Shown here in pieces: positions 1 through 8,018 of a stretch of DNA of 64,000 bases (position 1 is its first letter; each line of letters opens with the position of its first letter). Origin of the DNA: VRUE01 sp963695835 (GTDB taxonomy: Bacteria > Actinomycetota > Thermoleophilia > Solirubrobacterales > 70-9). The notes under the pieces were generated by a model, which saw only the letters and a list, made by a program, of their open reading frames with translations, made no database searches and was not told the origin of the DNA. The position numbers and the translations under genes were made by a program. The DNA lies in the NCBI GenBank assembly GCA_963695835.1, contig CAVOHR010000001.1, forward strand, positions 372,001 to 436,000. Direction: 5' to 3'.

Positions 1-123
1 GGCTGGCGGCAGCGCTACAACGCCTCCGGCACCGAGGAGTGGGCACGCGGCGGGCCGCGCAGCACGCCCAGCCCCGAGGCGGCCGAGGCCTACGAGACGG
101 CGCGGGGGCTGATCGGTGCCTGA
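1..123 (+). CDS. nuoB: C-terminal 40 residues of the preceding gene, probably NADH-quinone oxidoreductase subunit B
   Basis: The window opens inside an open frame that runs from base 1 to a TGA at 121-123. Only 40 residues are visible (starting GWRQRYNASGTEEWARGG), rich in Gly, Ala and Glu, with no conserved Fe-S motif left. The assignment to NuoB rests on position: it directly precedes nuoC and overlaps its start by 8 nt, the same overlap seen at nuoC/D and nuoE/F. NuoB carries cluster N2 in the peripheral arm of complex I, but none of those cysteines falls in this fragment. It could instead be another small upstream gene of the operon. Confidence 0.5.
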   Translation, partial: GWRQRYNASGTEEWARGGPRSTPSPEAAEAYETARGLIGA

Positions 124-634
124 CGCCCCCGGCCTCGAGCTGATCCGTGGCGAGATCGAGCAGGACCACCCGGGCGCGGTCCTGGACACCGGCTTCGACC
201 GCGGCCAGCCGGCACTGGTCGTCGACCCCGGCCAGGTCCTCGCGGTGCTCTCCTGGCTGCGCGACGCGCCGGGCCAGGGCTACCGCTTCCTCTCCAGCCT
301 GCACGTCGCCGACTACCTGCCGGCCGAGCCGCGCTTCGCCGTCCACTACGAGCTGCTGAACCGCGATCGGGTCGAGCGGGTCCGGGTCAAGGCGATGCTG
401 GCCGACCCCGGCGTCGACTCGCTGCCGGAGATCGACTCCTGCGTGGAGCTTTTTCCGACGGCCGAGTTCCAGGAGCGAGAGGCCTATGACTTCTTCGGGA
501 TCGTGTTTCGGGGGCATCCCGACCTGACCCGCATCCTGCTGCCCGAGGACTACGCCGGCTGGCCGCAGCGGCGCGACTTCCCGATCGGCGGCGAGCCGGT
601 CACCTTCACCTACAACGAGCGCAACCATGGCTGA
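116..634 (+). CDS. nuoC: NADH-quinone oxidoreductase subunit C
   Basis: This 172-residue protein is the 30-kDa-type subunit of complex I, part of the peripheral arm that links the Fe-S chain to the quinone site. The family signature is clear near residues 120-165: EREAYDFFGIVFRGHP, then DLTRILLPEDY and a final RRDFPIGGEP. The GTG start at 116 lies inside the end of the upstream gene (overlap GTGCCTGA, 8 nt), and the stop overlaps the nuoD ATG by the same 8-nt arrangement. It is a separate nuoC, not the nuoCD fusion of enterobacteria. The length is normal for the family. Confidence 0.96.
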   Translation: MPDAPGLELIRGEIEQDHPGAVLDTGFDRGQPALVVDPGQVLAVLSWLRDAPGQGYRFLSSLHVADYLPAEPRFAVHYELLNRDRVERVRVKAMLADPGVDSLPEIDSCVELFPTAEFQEREAYDFFGIVFRGHPDLTRILLPEDYAGWPQRRDFPIGGEPVTFTYNERNHG

Positions 635-1865
635 CACCCGGGACGTGCCGTCGATTCGCAGCCCATATGGGCACTCTTCCGACGGCACGTCCGACGGGAC
701 GACCGAGGTGATGACGATCAACGTCGGGCCGCACCACCCGGCGACGCACGGGGTGCTGCGGCTCGTCGTCGACCTCGAAGGCGAGGTCGTGCGCGACCTG
801 CGGCCGGTGATCGGCTACGTCCACACCGGGATCGAAAAGTCCTGCGAGGACAAGAGCTACTGGAAGGTCATCCCCTTCGTCGAGCGGATGGACTACGTCT
901 CCTACTTCTTCCAGATGGAGGCCTTCTGCGGTGCGGTCGAGCGGCTGATCGAGCTGGAGATCCCGCCGCGGGCGAAGTACCTGCGGACGATCTTCCTCGA
1001 GCTGAACCGGATCCACTCCCACCTCGTCTGGCTGGGGACGACGGCGCTCGACCTCGGCGCGATCTCGATGCTCTGGTACTGCTTCCGCGAGCGCGACCGG
1101 ATCCTCGACCTGTTCGAGATGGCCTGCGGGCAGCGGATGCACACCCGCTACTTCCAGGTCGGCGGCGTGATCGAGGACATCCCGCGCGGCTTCGAGGCGA
1201 AGCTGCGCTCCTTCCTCGCCGAGATGCCCGTGCGGGTCGGCCAGTACCAGGCGCTGCTCGACCGCAACGAGGTCTTCCTCTCGCGGACCAAGGGAACCGG
1301 GATCGTCCCCCGCGAGCGGCTGCTGGAGCTGGGCGTGACCGGGCCGCTGCTGCGCGCCGCCGGCGAGCCCTGGGACCTGCGCAAGGCATTCGACTACCTC
1401 GCCTACCCGGAGCTCGACTTCAAGATCCCGGTCGGCACAGTCGGCGACAACTACGACCGCTACCGGGTGCGGGTCGCGGAGATGGTCGAGTCGACGCGGA
1501 TCGTCGAGCAGGCGCTCGACGCGCTGCCCGAGGGGCCGCACATCGCCGACGACCGCAAGTACGTGCTGCCGCCGCGCTCGGAGCTGTCGACCTCGATGGA
1601 GTCGCTGATCCACCACTTCAAGCTGGTCACCGAGGGCTACCGGGTGGCGCCCGGCGAGGTCTACTACTCGATCGAGTGTCCGCGGGGCGAGCTCGGCTGC
1701 TTCGTCCTCGCCGACGGCTCCTCGAAGCCGGCGCGGGTGCATTTCCGCGACCCCTCGTTCGTCAACCTGCAGGCGTTCCGGGAAATGTCGGTGGGCGGGT
1801 ACGTGGCCGACATGATCGCCAGCCTCGGGATGCTCGATCCGATTCTCGGTGGGGTGGATCGGTGA
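627..1865 (+). CDS. nuoD: NADH-quinone oxidoreductase subunit D
   Basis: This 412-residue protein is the 49-kDa-type subunit that forms the quinone pocket together with NuoB. Recognisable motifs include INVGPHHPATHGVLRL near the N-terminus, HTGIEKSCEDKSYWK, RIHSHLVWLGT, and the C-terminal ECPRGELGCFVLADGSSKP with the end SLGMLDPILGGVDR. The family core starts at about residue 27 (TTEVMTINVG). The first 22 residues are unusual because they are encoded by a perfect 13-bp inverted repeat (641-692) and look like inserted sequence. The ATG at 627 overlaps the end of nuoC by 8 nt, and the TGA overlaps the nuoE GTG by 4 nt, so translation is probably coupled. Confidence 0.97.
   Translation: MADTRDVPSIRSPYGHSSDGTSDGTTEVMTINVGPHHPATHGVLRLVVDLEGEVVRDLRPVIGYVHTGIEKSCEDKSYWKVIPFVERMDYVSYFFQMEAFCGAVERLIELEIPPRAKYLRTIFLELNRIHSHLVWLGTTALDLGAISMLWYCFRERDRILDLFEMACGQRMHTRYFQVGGVIEDIPRGFEAKLRSFLAEMPVRVGQYQALLDRNEVFLSRTKGTGIVPRERLLELGVTGPLLRAAGEPWDLRKAFDYLAYPELDFKIPVGTVGDNYDRYRVRVAEMVESTRIVEQALDALPEGPHIADDRKYVLPPRSELSTSMESLIHHFKLVTEGYRVAPGEVYYSIECPRGELGCFVLADGSSKPARVHFRDPSFVNLQAFREMSVGGYVADMIASLGMLDPILGGVDR
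641..692. repeat. Palindromic element inside the 5' end of nuoD
   Basis: Arms GGACGTGCCGTCG (641-653) and CGACGGCACGTCC (680-692) are perfectly complementary over 13 bp. The loop itself holds a second perfect palindrome, GCCCATATGGGC (661-672). The element encodes residues 5-22 of NuoD, just before the conserved core, and keeps the reading frame. It resembles other hairpins in this window that have an AT-rich centre and different arms. Confidence 0.85.
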
Positions 1866-2527
1866 GCGAGTTCCCGGTCGATCCAGCCGTCAGCGACGGT
1901 CGGGTGCCCGAGCGCAGCCCCGAGGGGATTCCTGAGCTGCATGAAGTCGATTGCCCGCCCGAGCTGCGCGAGCAGATCGAGACCCTGATGGGGCGCTACC
2001 CGGACCGGCACTCGGCTTCGATTCCGGCGCTCTGGGCTGTGCAGCGGTTGTATGGGTGGTGCACGCCGGAGGGGATCCGGCAGGCCGCCGCCGTGATGCG
2101 GGTGACGCCGGCGTATCTGGAGTCGGTGGCGAGCTTCTACGACCTGCTGCACACGGAGCCGGTGGGGAGCCACAAGGTGGCTGTGTGTACGAACATCTCC
2201 TGCTGGATGCGGGGCGGGGACGAGCTGCTGGAGGCGTTCCGGGCCGCCGCCGAGGGCGAGGACGTGTTCGTGACCAGGTTCGAGTGCCTGGGGGCCTGCG
2301 ACATCGCTCCCATGGCCTCGATCGACGAACGGTACTTCGGGCCGCTGGAGGCGGCCGACGCGACGGCCGCGATCGGGCAGCTGCGCGACGGTGGCGAGGT
2401 GCTGCCCGAAAAGGCGCTGGAGCGGCGACCGCTAGCCGGCGACACGCCGGCACCGGGCAAATGGAAGGCTTTGGGGGTCCATAGCCCCCCAAATCCTTCC
2501 TTCTCGGGAGGGGACGGCGATGCCTGA
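1862..2527 (+). CDS. nuoE: NADH-quinone oxidoreductase subunit E
   Basis: This 221-residue protein is the 24-kDa thioredoxin-like [2Fe-2S] subunit of the NADH dehydrogenase module. It shows an N-terminal helical part (RQAAAVMRVTPAYLESVASFYDLL), the first cysteine pair in CTNISCWMRGG, and the second pair in ECLGACDIAPM, all as expected for cluster N1a. The frame stays open upstream, but the GTG at 1862 is chosen because it overlaps the nuoD stop by 4 nt and leaves a normal N-terminus. The C-terminal about 20 residues (ALGVHSPPNPSFSGG) are encoded by an inverted repeat at 2463-2500 and are probably a late addition. Confidence 0.93.
   Translation: MSEFPVDPAVSDGRVPERSPEGIPELHEVDCPPELREQIETLMGRYPDRHSASIPALWAVQRLYGWCTPEGIRQAAAVMRVTPAYLESVASFYDLLHTEPVGSHKVAVCTNISCWMRGGDELLEAFRAAAEGEDVFVTRFECLGACDIAPMASIDERYFGPLEAADATAAIGQLRDGGEVLPEKALERRPLAGDTPAPGKWKALGVHSPPNPSFSGGDGDA
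2463..2500. repeat. Palindromic element inside the 3' end of nuoE
   Basis: GGAAGG-c-TTTGGGGG (2463-2477) pairs with CCCCCAAA-t-CCTTCC (2486-2500), with 14 of 15 positions complementary around the loop tccatagc. It encodes residues about 201-213 of NuoE in-frame, outside the conserved Fe-S domain. Confidence 0.82.
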
Positions 2528-3788
2528 GACTCGCCTCCTGCTGAAGCACGCCGAGGACCCGGCGCTGCGCACCGTCGCCGGCTACGAGGGCTACGGCGGC
2601 TACGCGACGCTGGAGATGGCCTACCGCGGGATGGAGGCCGAGGAGATCCTCAAGGAGCTCGAAGACTCGGGCCTGCGAGGGCGCGGCGGCGCCGGCTTCT
2701 CGATGGGAAAAAAGGCCTCCTTCCTGCCGCGGGGAGAGATGGCGAAGTACCTCTGCTGCAACGCCGACGAGTCCGAGCCGGGCGCCTTCAAGGACCGCGA
2801 GCTGATGCAGCGCAACCCGCACCAGCTGATCGAGGGGATCGCGATCGCCGCGATCGCCGCCGACGCCGGCCGCGCCTTCATCTTCATCCGCGGCGAGTAC
2901 CACGACCAGGCCGACATCCTCGAGGCCGCGGTCGCCGAAGCGTACGAGGCGGGCTACCTCGGCAAGGACATCCTCGGCTCCCATCGCGACCTGGAGCTGG
3001 TCGTGCACCGGGGGGCGGGCGCCTACATCTGCGGCGAGGAGACGGCGCTGCTCGACGCGCTCGAAGGCAAGCGCGGCAACCCGCGGCTGAAGCCGCCGTT
3101 CCCGGCGGTGCAGGGCCTCTACGGCGGGCCAACCCTGATCAACAACGTCGAGACGCTCTCCAACGTGCCGCGGATCGTCGCCCACGGCGCCGAGTGGTTC
3201 CGCGGCTACGGCACCGAGCAGTCGCCCGGGACCAAGGTCGTCTCGATCTCCGGCTGCGTGCGGCGGCCCGGCAACTACGAGGTCGAGCTGGGGGTGCCGC
3301 TGCGGGAGCTGATCTACGACCTCGCCGGCGGCCCGCTCGACGGGCGCGAGGTCAAGGCCTTCTACCCGGGCGGCTCCTCCTCCCCGGTGCTCACCGCCGA
3401 GGAAGGGCTCGACCTCCCCTACAGCTTCGAGGACATGGCGGCGGCCGGCTCGATGCTCGGCTCGGGCTCGGTTATCGTCGCCGACGACCGCGTCTCGATC
3501 CCGCAGATGGCGCTGCGCACGGCGCGCTTCTACCACCACGAGTCCTGCGGCAAGTGCACCCCATGCAGGGAGGGGACCAACTGGACGGTGAAGATGCTGG
3601 AACGGGTGGTGCGCGGCGAGGCGACGCCGATCGACCTCGACATCGTCGCCTCGGTGCAGGAGAACATCATCGGCCACTGCCTCTGCGTGCTCGGCGACTC
3701 GATGGCGATGCCGGTCGGCGCGATGGTCCGCAAGTTCAGGCCGGAGTTCGAGGCCGCACTCGAATCTGCTCAGGCGGTGGCGGCGTGA
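2520..3788 (+). CDS. nuoF: NADH-quinone oxidoreductase subunit F (NADH/FMN-binding)
   Basis: This 422-residue protein is the 51-kDa subunit that binds NADH, FMN and cluster N3. Visible signatures are the glycine-rich LRGRGGAGFSMGKK, the FMN/NADH motif CNADESEPGAFKDRELM, GAYICGEETALLDALEG, and the [4Fe-4S] ligands in ESCGKCTPCREGT with the distal cysteine in HCLCVLGD. The length is typical. The ATG overlaps the nuoE stop by 8 nt and the TGA overlaps the nuoG GTG by 4 nt. With nuoE and nuoG it forms the electron-input module. Confidence 0.97.
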   Translation: MPETRLLLKHAEDPALRTVAGYEGYGGYATLEMAYRGMEAEEILKELEDSGLRGRGGAGFSMGKKASFLPRGEMAKYLCCNADESEPGAFKDRELMQRNPHQLIEGIAIAAIAADAGRAFIFIRGEYHDQADILEAAVAEAYEAGYLGKDILGSHRDLELVVHRGAGAYICGEETALLDALEGKRGNPRLKPPFPAVQGLYGGPTLINNVETLSNVPRIVAHGAEWFRGYGTEQSPGTKVVSISGCVRRPGNYEVELGVPLRELIYDLAGGPLDGREVKAFYPGGSSSPVLTAEEGLDLPYSFEDMAAAGSMLGSGSVIVADDRVSIPQMALRTARFYHHESCGKCTPCREGTNWTVKMLERVVRGEATPIDLDIVASVQENIIGHCLCVLGDSMAMPVGAMVRKFRPEFEAALESAQAVAA

Positions 3789-6313
3789 GCCGCGAGGTGA
3801 CGATCATCGTCGACGGCCGCGAGGTGAGCGCGACCGAGGGCGAGCTGCTGCACGACGCCGCGACCCGCGGCGACATCGAGATCCCGGTCTTCTGCTACGA
3901 GCCGAAACTGGGCGACCCGGTCGGCGCCTGCCGGATGTGCCTGGTCGAGATCGAGGGGATGCCGAAACTGCAGACCTCCTGCTCGACCCCGGTCCGCGAC
4001 GGGATGGTGATCCACACCCGCACCGACCAGGTCAAGCAGGCGCAGAGCGCGGTGGTCGAGTTCCTGCTCGTCAACCACCCGCTCGACTGCCCCGTCTGCG
4101 ACAAGGGCGGCGAGTGCCCGCTGCAGGACATCTCGATGGGCTGGGGCCCGGGCAAGAGCCGGGTGACCGACCCCAAGCGGCACTTCCAGAAGCCGGTCGA
4201 GCTGTCGCCGCTGGTGGCGATCGACCGCGAGCGCTGCATCCTCTGCTACCGCTGCGTGCGCTTCAGCCAGGAGGTCTCCGAGGACTCCCAGCTGCAGCTG
4301 CTGGAGCGCGGCGACCGCACCTTCGTCGGCACCTTCGACGACCGCCCCTACGTCGCCCCCTTCCACGGCAACATCACCGACCTCTGCCCGGTCGGCGCGC
4401 TGACCAGCTACACCTACCGCTTCCGCGCCCGGCCCTGGGACATCGAGCAGGCGGGCTCGGTCTGCACCCTCTGCCCGAGCCAGTGCAACGTCAGCTTCAC
4501 GATCCGCGACGAGCAGGTGAAGCGGGTTGTCGCGCGCGACAACCCCGACGTCGACGACGGCTGGCTCTGCGACCGCGGCCGCTACGGCTTCGAGATGTTC
4601 GCCGCCGAGCAGCGGGTGGCCGGGCCGCGGCTGCGCGGCGGCGCGGCCGGCTGGGACGAGGCGATCGCCAAGGCGGCCGAGGGGCTGAAGGCGGCCGGTG
4701 CCGCGAGTGCGGCGATCGTCGGCGACGCCTCCAACGAGGAGGGCTACCTGGTCCAGCGGATCATCCGCGAGGCGCTCGGCTCGCCGCACGTCGAGTCGCG
4801 GCCGGCCGGCGGGCCGAGGCGCGAGACGCTGGTGCGGCTCGCCCGGCCCGAGCTGTCGTCCCGCGTCCGCGACATCGACGACGCCGAGGCGATCCTCGTC
4901 GTCGGCAGCGACCCGCTCCACGCCTCGCCGATCCTCGACCTGCGGATCCGCAAGGCGATGCGCCGCAAGGGCGCCAGGCTCGCCCTCGCAACCGACCGCC
5001 CGACCTCGCTCGACGGCGGCGCCGAGGCGGTCACCCGCTACGCCCCGGGCGGCGCCACCCTCTTCCTCTCCGAGCTGGCCGCCTGCCTCCGACTGGGCAC
5101 CGAGCACGGCGCCGCCTCCCCGGTCGCCAATGTCCTCCGCAACTCCGAGCGCGTGGTGGTCGTCTGGGGCGACCGCATCGGCCGCGAGGGCGAGGGCGCC
5201 CTGACGGCCCTCCTCGACGTAGCCGCGGCGCTCGATCTGGCCGGCAAGGGCGGCTCCGGCCTGCTGGAGATCCCGGACCTCACCAACGCCCGCGGCCTGA
5301 GGGAGTCAGGCTGCCTCCCGGATGCCGGCCCGGGCCTGAGCGAGACGAGTGCTCCGTTGAGTGGACTATCGACACCTAACGGAGCACTCGCAGGAAAGGG
5401 CACCGAGGAGATCCGCGCCGCCCTCGAGTCCGGCGAGCTCAGCTCCATCCTCCTCTTCGGCGTCGACCCCCTTCGGGACTTCCCGGGTACCGCAGCTTGG
5501 AGACGCGCGCTGGCGGCCGCAGACCACGTCGTCGCCTTCTCGATGTTCGAGACCGAGACGACCGCGATGGCAGACGTGGTCTTCCCGCTCGAGACGCACG
5601 CGGAGAAAGACGGCACGATCACGCACCCGGATGGACGTTTGCAGCGAGTAAGACCCAGTGCATCCCGCCCGGGAGACATTCGACCGAATTGGGGCGTACT
5701 CGCCGAGCTTGCTCAAGCTCTGGGGCATGACACCGGCGTTTCGTCCCAACCTTCCGCCTTCGCAGCTCTCACCGAAGCCGTCCCCTTCTACGCCGGCATC
5801 GACGCCGCGGCCATCGCTGGCCGCGGCGTGCGCTGGCAGGATCGCGACGCAGCTGCGTCCTTCCCAGCTGCCGCGAACGCATCGGGGGCGAGCGACGTCG
5901 GCAGCCCCTCCGAACGTCTTGCGCGGGAGGAGCGGGAAGCTAGAGGCGACAGCGGCTCCACTCTCCATCGACGAGTTGCGAGTGAGGAGGGGCTGCCGGC
6001 GGCGCCCCTCACCCTCGGCACGTATCGCGACCTGTGGGCCGGCCCGATCACGGAGCTGAACCCGCCTTTGAAGTTCCTGGAGCCACGTCAGACCGTCGAG
6101 CTATCGATCGGAGACGCCGAGCGGCTGAAGCTGAAGAGCGGCGACGAGGTGAGCGTGGCCCAGAACGGGACCAGCGTCCGGGCGCGAGTGGCGATCAGGG
6201 AGCGGATGCAGGACGGGGCGTGCTTCCTGATCGAGGGGACCGCCGAGGACAACGCGAACGGGTTGCTGAACGGCGGTCCGGTCGCGGTCGAGATCCGGAA
6301 GGTGGAGAGCTGA
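3785..6313 (+). CDS. nuoG: NADH-quinone oxidoreductase subunit G
   Basis: This 842-residue protein is the 75-kDa Fe-S subunit. It has an N-terminal ferredoxin-like [2Fe-2S] domain (CYEPKLGDPVGACRMCLVE), the His-Cys motif HPLDCPVCDKGGECPLQ, a [4Fe-4S] site (CILCYRC), and a further cluster motif typical of some bacteria (CTLCPSQCNVSF). A molybdopterin-oxidoreductase-like domain follows, ending in a small beta-barrel domain (ELSIGDAERLKLKSGDEV). The GTG at 3785 overlaps the nuoF stop. Two palindromic elements interrupt the poorly conserved middle and C-terminal part in-frame, at about residues 521-535 and 705-738. The second is nearly identical to one in nuoJ. Confidence 0.95.
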   Translation: MSREVTIIVDGREVSATEGELLHDAATRGDIEIPVFCYEPKLGDPVGACRMCLVEIEGMPKLQTSCSTPVRDGMVIHTRTDQVKQAQSAVVEFLLVNHPLDCPVCDKGGECPLQDISMGWGPGKSRVTDPKRHFQKPVELSPLVAIDRERCILCYRCVRFSQEVSEDSQLQLLERGDRTFVGTFDDRPYVAPFHGNITDLCPVGALTSYTYRFRARPWDIEQAGSVCTLCPSQCNVSFTIRDEQVKRVVARDNPDVDDGWLCDRGRYGFEMFAAEQRVAGPRLRGGAAGWDEAIAKAAEGLKAAGAASAAIVGDASNEEGYLVQRIIREALGSPHVESRPAGGPRRETLVRLARPELSSRVRDIDDAEAILVVGSDPLHASPILDLRIRKAMRRKGARLALATDRPTSLDGGAEAVTRYAPGGATLFLSELAACLRLGTEHGAASPVANVLRNSERVVVVWGDRIGREGEGALTALLDVAAALDLAGKGGSGLLEIPDLTNARGLRESGCLPDAGPGLSETSAPLSGLSTPNGALAGKGTEEIRAALESGELSSILLFGVDPLRDFPGTAAWRRALAAADHVVAFSMFETETTAMADVVFPLETHAEKDGTITHPDGRLQRVRPSASRPGDIRPNWGVLAELAQALGHDTGVSSQPSAFAALTEAVPFYAGIDAAAIAGRGVRWQDRDAAASFPAAANASGASDVGSPSERLAREEREARGDSGSTLHRRVASEEGLPAAPLTLGTYRDLWAGPITELNPPLKFLEPRQTVELSIGDAERLKLKSGDEVSVAQNGTSVRARVAIRERMQDGACFLIEGTAEDNANGLLNGGPVAVEIRKVES
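5346..5390. repeat. Palindromic element inside nuoG (first)
   Basis: CGAGTGCTCCGTT (5346-5358) and AACGGAGCACTCG (5378-5390) form a perfect 13-bp inverted repeat around a 19-nt loop. The stretch encodes SAPLSGLSTPNGAL in the NuoG frame, similar to the ALGVHSPPN stretch of the nuoE element and the GALIGIYPNKA stretch of the nuoH/nuoI element. Confidence 0.85.
5899..5998. repeat. In-frame 85-bp repeat element with inverted-repeat ends, nuoG copy
   Basis: A core at 5908-5992 matches 8551-8635 in nuoJ at 79 of 85 positions by hand alignment. In nuoG it is flanked by a perfect 13-bp inverted repeat, CGGCAGCCCCTCC (5899-5911) and GGAGGGGCTGCCG (5986-5998). It is read in the same frame in both genes: SERLAREE, then GDSGSTLHRRVASEEG. 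Inside lie two diverged direct repeats (GAACGTCTTGCGCGGGAGGAG and GACGAGTTGCGAGTGAGGAG). Confidence 0.9.
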
Positions 6314-7311
6314 TGCTGCCCGTCGCCGACACCCAGTTCGTCGAAGCGACCTGGATCATGTTCGTCAAGTCGCTGGTCATCTTCGCGGTGATCTTCGCGA
6401 TCCTGCCGCTGATGACGGTCCTGGAGCGCAAGCTGATCGGCCGCTTCCAGCACCGCTACGGACCCAACCGCGTCGGCCCGTACGGCATCTTGCAGCCGCT
6501 CGCCGACGTCGGCAAGCTGCTCGGCAAGCAGGCCTTCCGGCCGGCCAACGCGATCCCGACCCTGTTCGTGCTGGGGCCGCTGCTGCCGGTCCTCTCCGGC
6601 GTCCTCGCGCTGGCGATCATCCCCTGGGGCGACGTCCAGGACGGCGTCGGCCTCTACGGAATCGACGTGCCGATCGGCATCCTCTACTTCTTCGCCGTCG
6701 GCTCGATCGCCTTCTACGGGGTGCTGCTGGGCGGCTGGTCCTCGGGCTCGAAATACAGCCTGCTGGGGGCGATGCGCGGCGCCGCGCAGCTGATCTCCTA
6801 CGAGGTCTCGATGGGCCTGGCGCTGCTCGGCGCGATCATGATGGCCGGCTCGCTCTCGCTGGTCGACGTGGTCGAGGCTCAGGGGACGATCTGGTTCATC
6901 GTCCCCCAGTTCGTCGGCTTCCTGATCTTCATGCTGGCCGGCTTCGCCGAGACCAACCGCACCCCGTTCGACATGCCCGAGGCCGACGCCGAGCTGGTCC
7001 AGGGCTTCATGACCGAGTACGGCGGCATGCGCTTCGGCAGCTTCCTGCTGGTCGAGTACATGGAGATCATCGTCGTCAGCGGGATCGCCGCGGCGATCTT
7101 CCTCGGCGGCTGGATGGGCCCCGGGCCGGGCTGGCTCGACCCGATCTGGATGCTGGCGAAGATGCTCGGCCTGGTCCTGCTCTTCATCTGGGTGCGGGCG
7201 ACGCTGCCGCGGCTGCGCTACGACCAGCTGATGAGCCTCGGCTGGAAGATCCTGCTGCCGTTGGCGACGCTCAACGTCCTCGTCACCGCGGTTCTGGTGG
7301 TGGTCACGTGA
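6313..7311 (+). CDS. nuoH: NADH-quinone oxidoreductase subunit H
   Basis: This 332-residue membrane protein is the complex I subunit at the junction between the peripheral arm and the proton-pumping arm; it helps form the quinone channel. It has about eight hydrophobic segments and the family motifs LERKLIGRFQHRYGPNRVGPYGILQPLAD, SLLGAMRGAAQLISYEV and AETNRTPFDMPEADAELVQGF. The ATG at 6313 overlaps the nuoG TGA (TGATG). The TGA overlaps a GTG that opens a mini-ORF leading into nuoI. Confidence 0.96.
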   Translation: MLPVADTQFVEATWIMFVKSLVIFAVIFAILPLMTVLERKLIGRFQHRYGPNRVGPYGILQPLADVGKLLGKQAFRPANAIPTLFVLGPLLPVLSGVLALAIIPWGDVQDGVGLYGIDVPIGILYFFAVGSIAFYGVLLGGWSSGSKYSLLGAMRGAAQLISYEVSMGLALLGAIMMAGSLSLVDVVEAQGTIWFIVPQFVGFLIFMLAGFAETNRTPFDMPEADAELVQGFMTEYGGMRFGSFLLVEYMEIIVVSGIAAAIFLGGWMGPGPGWLDPIWMLAKMLGLVLLFIWVRATLPRLRYDQLMSLGWKILLPLATLNVLVTAVLVVVT

Positions 7312-7379
7312 GGCGGCGGGGCGCCTTAATCGGGATATACCCGAATAAAGCGACCCGCAGGGGGCGCGCCAGTGGCTGA
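7308..7379 (+). CDS. Mini-ORF bridging nuoH and nuoI (23 residues), with hairpin
   Basis: A GTG at 7308 overlaps the nuoH stop (GTGA), and the frame runs 23 codons to a TGA at 7377-7379, overlapping the nuoI start by 8 nt, the same overlap type as nuoC/D and nuoE/F. The peptide contains GALIGIYPNKATRRG. Most of the gap is a hairpin: TTAATCGGG (7326-7334), loop ATATA, CCCGAATAA (7340-7348), one mismatch. No homologue is known to me. It may act as a coupling cistron rather than as a functional peptide. It is supported only by geometry and by its resemblance to the other bridging mini-ORFs. Confidence 0.45.
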   Translation: MRRRGALIGIYPNKATRRGRASG

Positions 7380-7914
7380 GTTCCCGTATCTCAGCGACCA
7401 GGACGTGGTCGAGGTGCAGAGGGGTCCCGACCCCGGCGGGGTCGGCGGCGCCTACCGCGCCTTCGGCGAGACGCTGCGGGGGTTGAAGACGACGATGGCG
7501 CGGCTGATCGAGGGGCCGCTGACGATCCAGTACCCGGAGGAGAAAACGCCGGTCTACCCGCGCTTCCGCGGGCGGCACAAACTGCACCGCTTCGAGGACA
7601 CCGGACTGGAGAAATGCGTCGGCTGCTCGCTCTGCGCCGCCGCCTGCCCGGCCGACTGCATCCGCGTCGTCGCGGCGGAGAACATCCCCGGCGAGCGGGT
7701 CTCGGCCGGCGAGCGCTACGCGGCGGTCTACGAGATCAACCTCTCGCGCTGCATCTTCTGCGGCTACTGCGAGATCGCCTGCCCGTTCGACGCGATCACG
7801 ATGGGCCACGACTACGAGATCGCCGACTACGACCGCGAGAACCTGATCTTCACCAAGGAGATGCTGCTCGCCGAGTCGCTCGAGCGGACGCCGCTACACC
7901 GGGAGGGGGAGTGA
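7372..7914 (+). CDS. nuoI: NADH-quinone oxidoreductase subunit I (2x[4Fe-4S])
   Basis: This 180-residue 8Fe-ferredoxin-type subunit carries clusters N6a and N6b, which pass electrons to NuoB. Both CxxCxxCxxxC motifs are intact: CVGCSLCAAACPADC and CIFCGYCEIACPFDA. The N-terminal segment with YPEEKTPVYPRFRGRH is typical of the family. The GTG at 7372 is the only start that gives a full N-terminus. The stop overlaps the GTG of the next bridging mini-ORF. Confidence 0.96.
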   Translation: MAEFPYLSDQDVVEVQRGPDPGGVGGAYRAFGETLRGLKTTMARLIEGPLTIQYPEEKTPVYPRFRGRHKLHRFEDTGLEKCVGCSLCAAACPADCIRVVAAENIPGERVSAGERYAAVYEINLSRCIFCGYCEIACPFDAITMGHDYEIADYDRENLIFTKEMLLAESLERTPLHREGE

Positions 7915-8018
7915 CTGTGCAGACGGGCAGGAACCCGGCCGCCCCCGGACGCGGGAGTGAAGGCCCATCCATATCTGATTCCCTGGGCCTTCACGGAAGC
8001 AGAGGAGGCGGCCGGTAA
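7911..8018 (+). CDS. Mini-ORF bridging nuoI and nuoJ (35 residues), nested hairpins
   Basis: GTG at 7911 overlaps the nuoI TGA, and the TAA at 8016-8018 overlaps the nuoJ ATG (TAATG). The 104-nt gap is therefore exactly one open frame; the peptide includes EGPSISDSLGLHGSRGGG. The DNA is a nested hairpin: outer arms CCGGCCGCC (7935-7943) and GGCGGCCGG (8007-8015), inner arms GTGAAGGCCCA (7957-7967) and TGGGCCTTCAC (7984-7994), both perfect, with an AT-rich centre. A Shine-Dalgarno-like GGAGG at 8004-8008 lies at the 3' side. The function of the peptide is unknown. Confidence 0.5.
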   Translation: MTVQTGRNPAAPGRGSEGPSISDSLGLHGSRGGGR